Positions 13,591-15,116 of a stretch of DNA of 15,116 nucleotides are shown here, in pieces. The notes under the pieces were generated by a model. It did not search any database. It was given only the letters and a program-made list of their open reading frames with translations, and had not been told where the DNA came from. Every line of letters starts with the position of its first letter. Positions within the stretch are counted from its first letter, which is position 1. Both the position numbers and the translations under genes were made by a program. Origin of the DNA: Rhodospirillaceae bacterium (GTDB taxonomy: Bacteria > Pseudomonadota > Alphaproteobacteria > UBA7985); contig PAFB01000045.1 in assembly GCA_002700865.1 (NCBI GenBank), positions 1 to 15,116 on the forward strand. Direction: 5' to 3'.

Positions 13591-14277
13591 ATGAACAGTT
13601 TTCTCGCGTTCGCCGGACAGCTCATGATGCCTGTCACCCAAGTCGCCCTGTGGGTCTTTGGGTTGCGTACGCAGGCCGAGGATCGGGCAGAGGATCAGGC
13701 CGAGGATCTGGCGCGAACGCCGGATGACGATGCCAGCAGCGTCCCGGATACCAGCGCGGCCGCACTGGCCGAGGTGGACAGCAGCGAGCAAGACTTTCTG
13801 CCTTTGGCGCTGCGCACCCTGCCGCCGGGGTCGTTTCCGCAACTGAATATGGACTTTCAAAGCTACGACGGGACCACCGACTGGGACGCCACCCTCGCCG
13901 ACCCAACGATCAACGCCCCTACCCGCCTGTCCAGCATTTACGCCCGCGAAATCGAAAACAGTACCGCCGGTACAGGGTCGGATTTGCTGGTGCATATCGT
14001 GGTTTCAGACAACAACGGCCTGACCCAGCCGCAACTGACGAAGGCGGCCGAGGACAGTCTAGCAACCGCACAGGCATTCTTCAGCAATGCCACAAACCCA
14101 CAAATTGACGTGGACCTTATCAGCACCTCAAGCGCACAAATCGAGTGGCGCGGGACGATGGCGAGCGAGGTGACAGCGCTGTATTACCCGCTGCAAATGG
14201 AACTCTTCGACCGCGAGGGATTCAGTCAATCGTTTGACGTGCAGGTGCCGATCTTGAGCGGCGACTTTATCCTCTGA
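13591..14277 (+). CDS. Acidic protein of unknown family, second of a tandem paralogue pair
   Basis: This 228-residue protein is a paralogue of the preceding gene's product. Its C-terminal domain (131-228) repeats the same landmarks in the same order: DLLV, D-x-NGLT (140-145), FS (164-165), P-x-I-x-V-x-L (170-176), GT (188-189), YYPL (198-201), FD (215-216) and a final GDFIL. The N-terminus also begins with a short hydrophobic stretch (LAFAGQLMMPVTQVALWVFGL, 5-25), here followed by three AED repeats and a disordered acidic linker (about 29-70). Acidic residues outnumber basic ones about 34 to 9. The start at 13591 has no good ribosome binding site, but the in-frame TTG at 13519 is less likely. 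It lies 97 bp behind the first paralogue, with no strong terminator between. No enzyme motif was seen. Confidence 0.75.
   Translation: MNSFLAFAGQLMMPVTQVALWVFGLRTQAEDRAEDQAEDLARTPDDDASSVPDTSAAALAEVDSSEQDFLPLALRTLPPGSFPQLNMDFQSYDGTTDWDATLADPTINAPTRLSSIYAREIENSTAGTGSDLLVHIVVSDNNGLTQPQLTKAAEDSLATAQAFFSNATNPQIDVDLISTSSAQIEWRGTMASEVTALYYPLQMELFDREGFSQSFDVQVPILSGDFIL
13675..13710 (+). repeat. Three tandem 12-bp in-frame repeats
   Basis: Three near-identical dodecamers (13675-13686, 13687-13698, 13699-13710), of the form GCNGAGGATCNG, encode AEDR, AEDQ and AEDL in the second paralogue. They follow the hydrophobic N-terminal stretch and begin the acidic linker. Slipped-strand changes in copy number would keep the frame. 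Confidence 0.8.
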
Positions 14278-14287
14278 ACAACGAAAA

Positions 14288-14323
14288 AGGGACCGGAAGC
14301 GCTTGAGAGCGCGCCCGGTCCCT
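14288..14323 (-). terminator. Rho-independent terminator between the paralogue pair and the B-domain gene
   Basis: AGGGACCGG (14288-14296) pairs perfectly with CCGGTCCCT (14315-14323), with an inner GCGC/GCGC helix (14299-14302 with 14309-14312) and a six-base loop. Read on the minus strand the stem is followed by TTTTT, so it terminates the B-domain gene ending at 14335. It lies only 10 bp beyond the stop of the plus-strand paralogue and may stop that transcript too, though no T tract follows on that side. Confidence 0.85.
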
Positions 14324-14334
14324 GATCAATCAAC

Positions 14335-15116
14335 CTATCCATCAAACAAGTAAGCGCCGTTCGCATCGGTGGCGGTCGTTTGCAGTGGACCGGTCAGGGT
14401 TGAAAGATCGCCCGGACAGTTGCCGGCATAGAGAGAAACAGACGCAGCAGCAATCCCCGGCTCGGAGCCTCCCTGGGAACTGTCGCCATCGTTGTCGAGG
14501 TAAACAGTGTCACCAATGGTTGCCAGCGGCACATAACCAAAATCAATGTCATCGCGGACTTCGCCATCCCCGAGCGTGAAACAGAAAGGGAGTGATTTTG
14601 AGTGATCCCCTGCGAGGTGCGTTCCCGTGGAAATCGGTTCGACAGTTACACAATAATCACCCGGAAACAGACCGGTGAAGTCGTACTCGCCGTCCGCATC
14701 CGTAGTTGCGTCATTGAACCATTCCGTCGGAGCCTGAATGCCATCACCATCGTTGTTGTCCCATATGGTGACCAAGACCCCTTCTATGGCTGTATCTGCG
14801 CCGTTGATTCTTCCGTTTGCATTGTTGTCGAAGAAGACGAAATCGCCCACGGCGCCTGGCGATGAACAGAAACCGTCGGGCTCGGCAAGGAGTGTGTTGG
14901 AATCGGCGGTAATCGCGCCCGAAATGCCATCTCCCGTTAAGCTTACAGAGTTAGACAACTGCGGCGAGCGGAAATCACAATCGCTGGCCGTTGGTTGAGA
15001 CTGGAAACAAATTTCCATCGGTTTGTCAGAGTCAAAACGTACTTCGCCATAAGGGGCCGGATCGCCAAAGGGATTGGCCACGCCCGGCAAAATACCCGCT
15101 ACAATTTCGTACCAGA
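14335..15116 (-). CDS. Extracellular SdrD-like B-domain protein, 5' end outside the window
   Basis: The frame is open to the right edge, so this is the C-terminal part of a larger, probably secreted or surface protein. Residues are counted from the first visible complete codon (Trp, 15114-15112). A first B domain (about 88-195) runs from GAVGDFVFFDNNANG through DNNDGDG, TDADGEYDF, FPGDYCVTV and ends in DIDFGY. A second starts at IGDTVYLDNDGD (200-211) and reaches TDANGAYLFDG, then a TAG stop. The Asp/Asn-rich loops resemble the calcium-binding loops of SdrD B domains. Several cysteines, such as in GFCSSPG and DYCVTV, suggest oxidised extracellular folding. The second domain has only about 60 of the usual 110 or so residues, so the protein either ends oddly or has lost its C-terminus. 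No sorting signal follows. A terminator lies just beyond the stop. Confidence 0.8.
   Translation of the reverse strand, partial: WYEIVAGILPGVANPFGDPAPYGEVRFDSDKPMEICFQSQPTASDCDFRSPQLSNSVSLTGDGISGAITADSNTLLAEPDGFCSSPGAVGDFVFFDNNANGRINGADTAIEGVLVTIWDNNDGDGIQAPTEWFNDATTDADGEYDFTGLFPGDYCVTVEPISTGTHLAGDHSKSLPFCFTLGDGEVRDDIDFGYVPLATIGDTVYLDNDGDSSQGGSEPGIAAASVSLYAGNCPGDLSTLTGPLQTTATDANGAYLFDG

Noticed and set aside
1..15116. Mobile element, CRISPR array, tRNA or rRNA
   Set aside because: No transposase or integrase motif, no regularly spaced direct repeats, and no tRNA- or rRNA-like sequence was seen by eye; a tRNAscan or Infernal run would settle small RNAs.

Overview
The window looks like a chromosomal segment of a heterotrophic member of the Pseudomonadota, probably an alphaproteobacterium or a marine relative. 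The reasons are high GC coding sequence, alphaproteobacterial-style quaternary-amine uptake genes, a glutaryl-CoA dehydrogenase cluster and a BigR/SqrR-type ArsR regulator. No rRNA, tRNA, CRISPR array, transposase or phage gene was seen. Genes are packed tightly. Both ends cut through genes: a reductase at the left and an SdrD-like B-domain protein at the right.

Layout. (1) 2-1434, plus strand: the C-terminal part of a PDR/VanB-type flavin and 2Fe-2S reductase, with a DOPA 4,5-dioxygenase-family protein immediately behind it. (2) 1477-3956, housekeeping and orphan genes: an EamA/DMT exporter (minus), a YaiI/YqxD-family protein (plus, possibly leaderless) and a DUF1989 protein (minus). (3) 4016-8080, minus strand: a glycine betaine-type ABC importer operon. 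Its order is periplasmic binding protein, intercistronic hairpin, permease, ATPase and a small membrane-anchored protein of unknown function, ending in a rho-independent terminator. Its roughly 460-bp upstream region is AT-rich and carries a helically phased direct repeat. (4) 8541-12227, minus strand: glutaryl-CoA dehydrogenase, a class III CoA-transferase and an omega-amino acid transaminase. Together they read as a route from an omega-amino acid (possibly 5-aminovalerate from lysine) through glutarate and glutaryl-CoA to crotonyl-CoA; the semialdehyde dehydrogenase is not in the window. (5) 12338-12673, minus strand: an ArsR-family repressor with Cys42 and Cys108, the pair used by reactive-sulfur sensors of the BigR/SqrR type. 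(6) 12888-14277, plus strand: two tandem, very acidic proteins that I do not recognise. They share a C-terminal domain and are preceded by a near-consensus sigma-54 promoter. (7) 14288-15116: a strong terminator and the 3' end of a gene for a Cys-containing SdrD-like B-domain protein, which stops in the middle of its second B domain.

The best candidate for something undescribed is block 6, the sigma-54-driven tandem paralogue pair. Next come the fourth gene of the betaine-type operon and the matching CAATAGGG elements in front of both the ArsR gene and gcdH.
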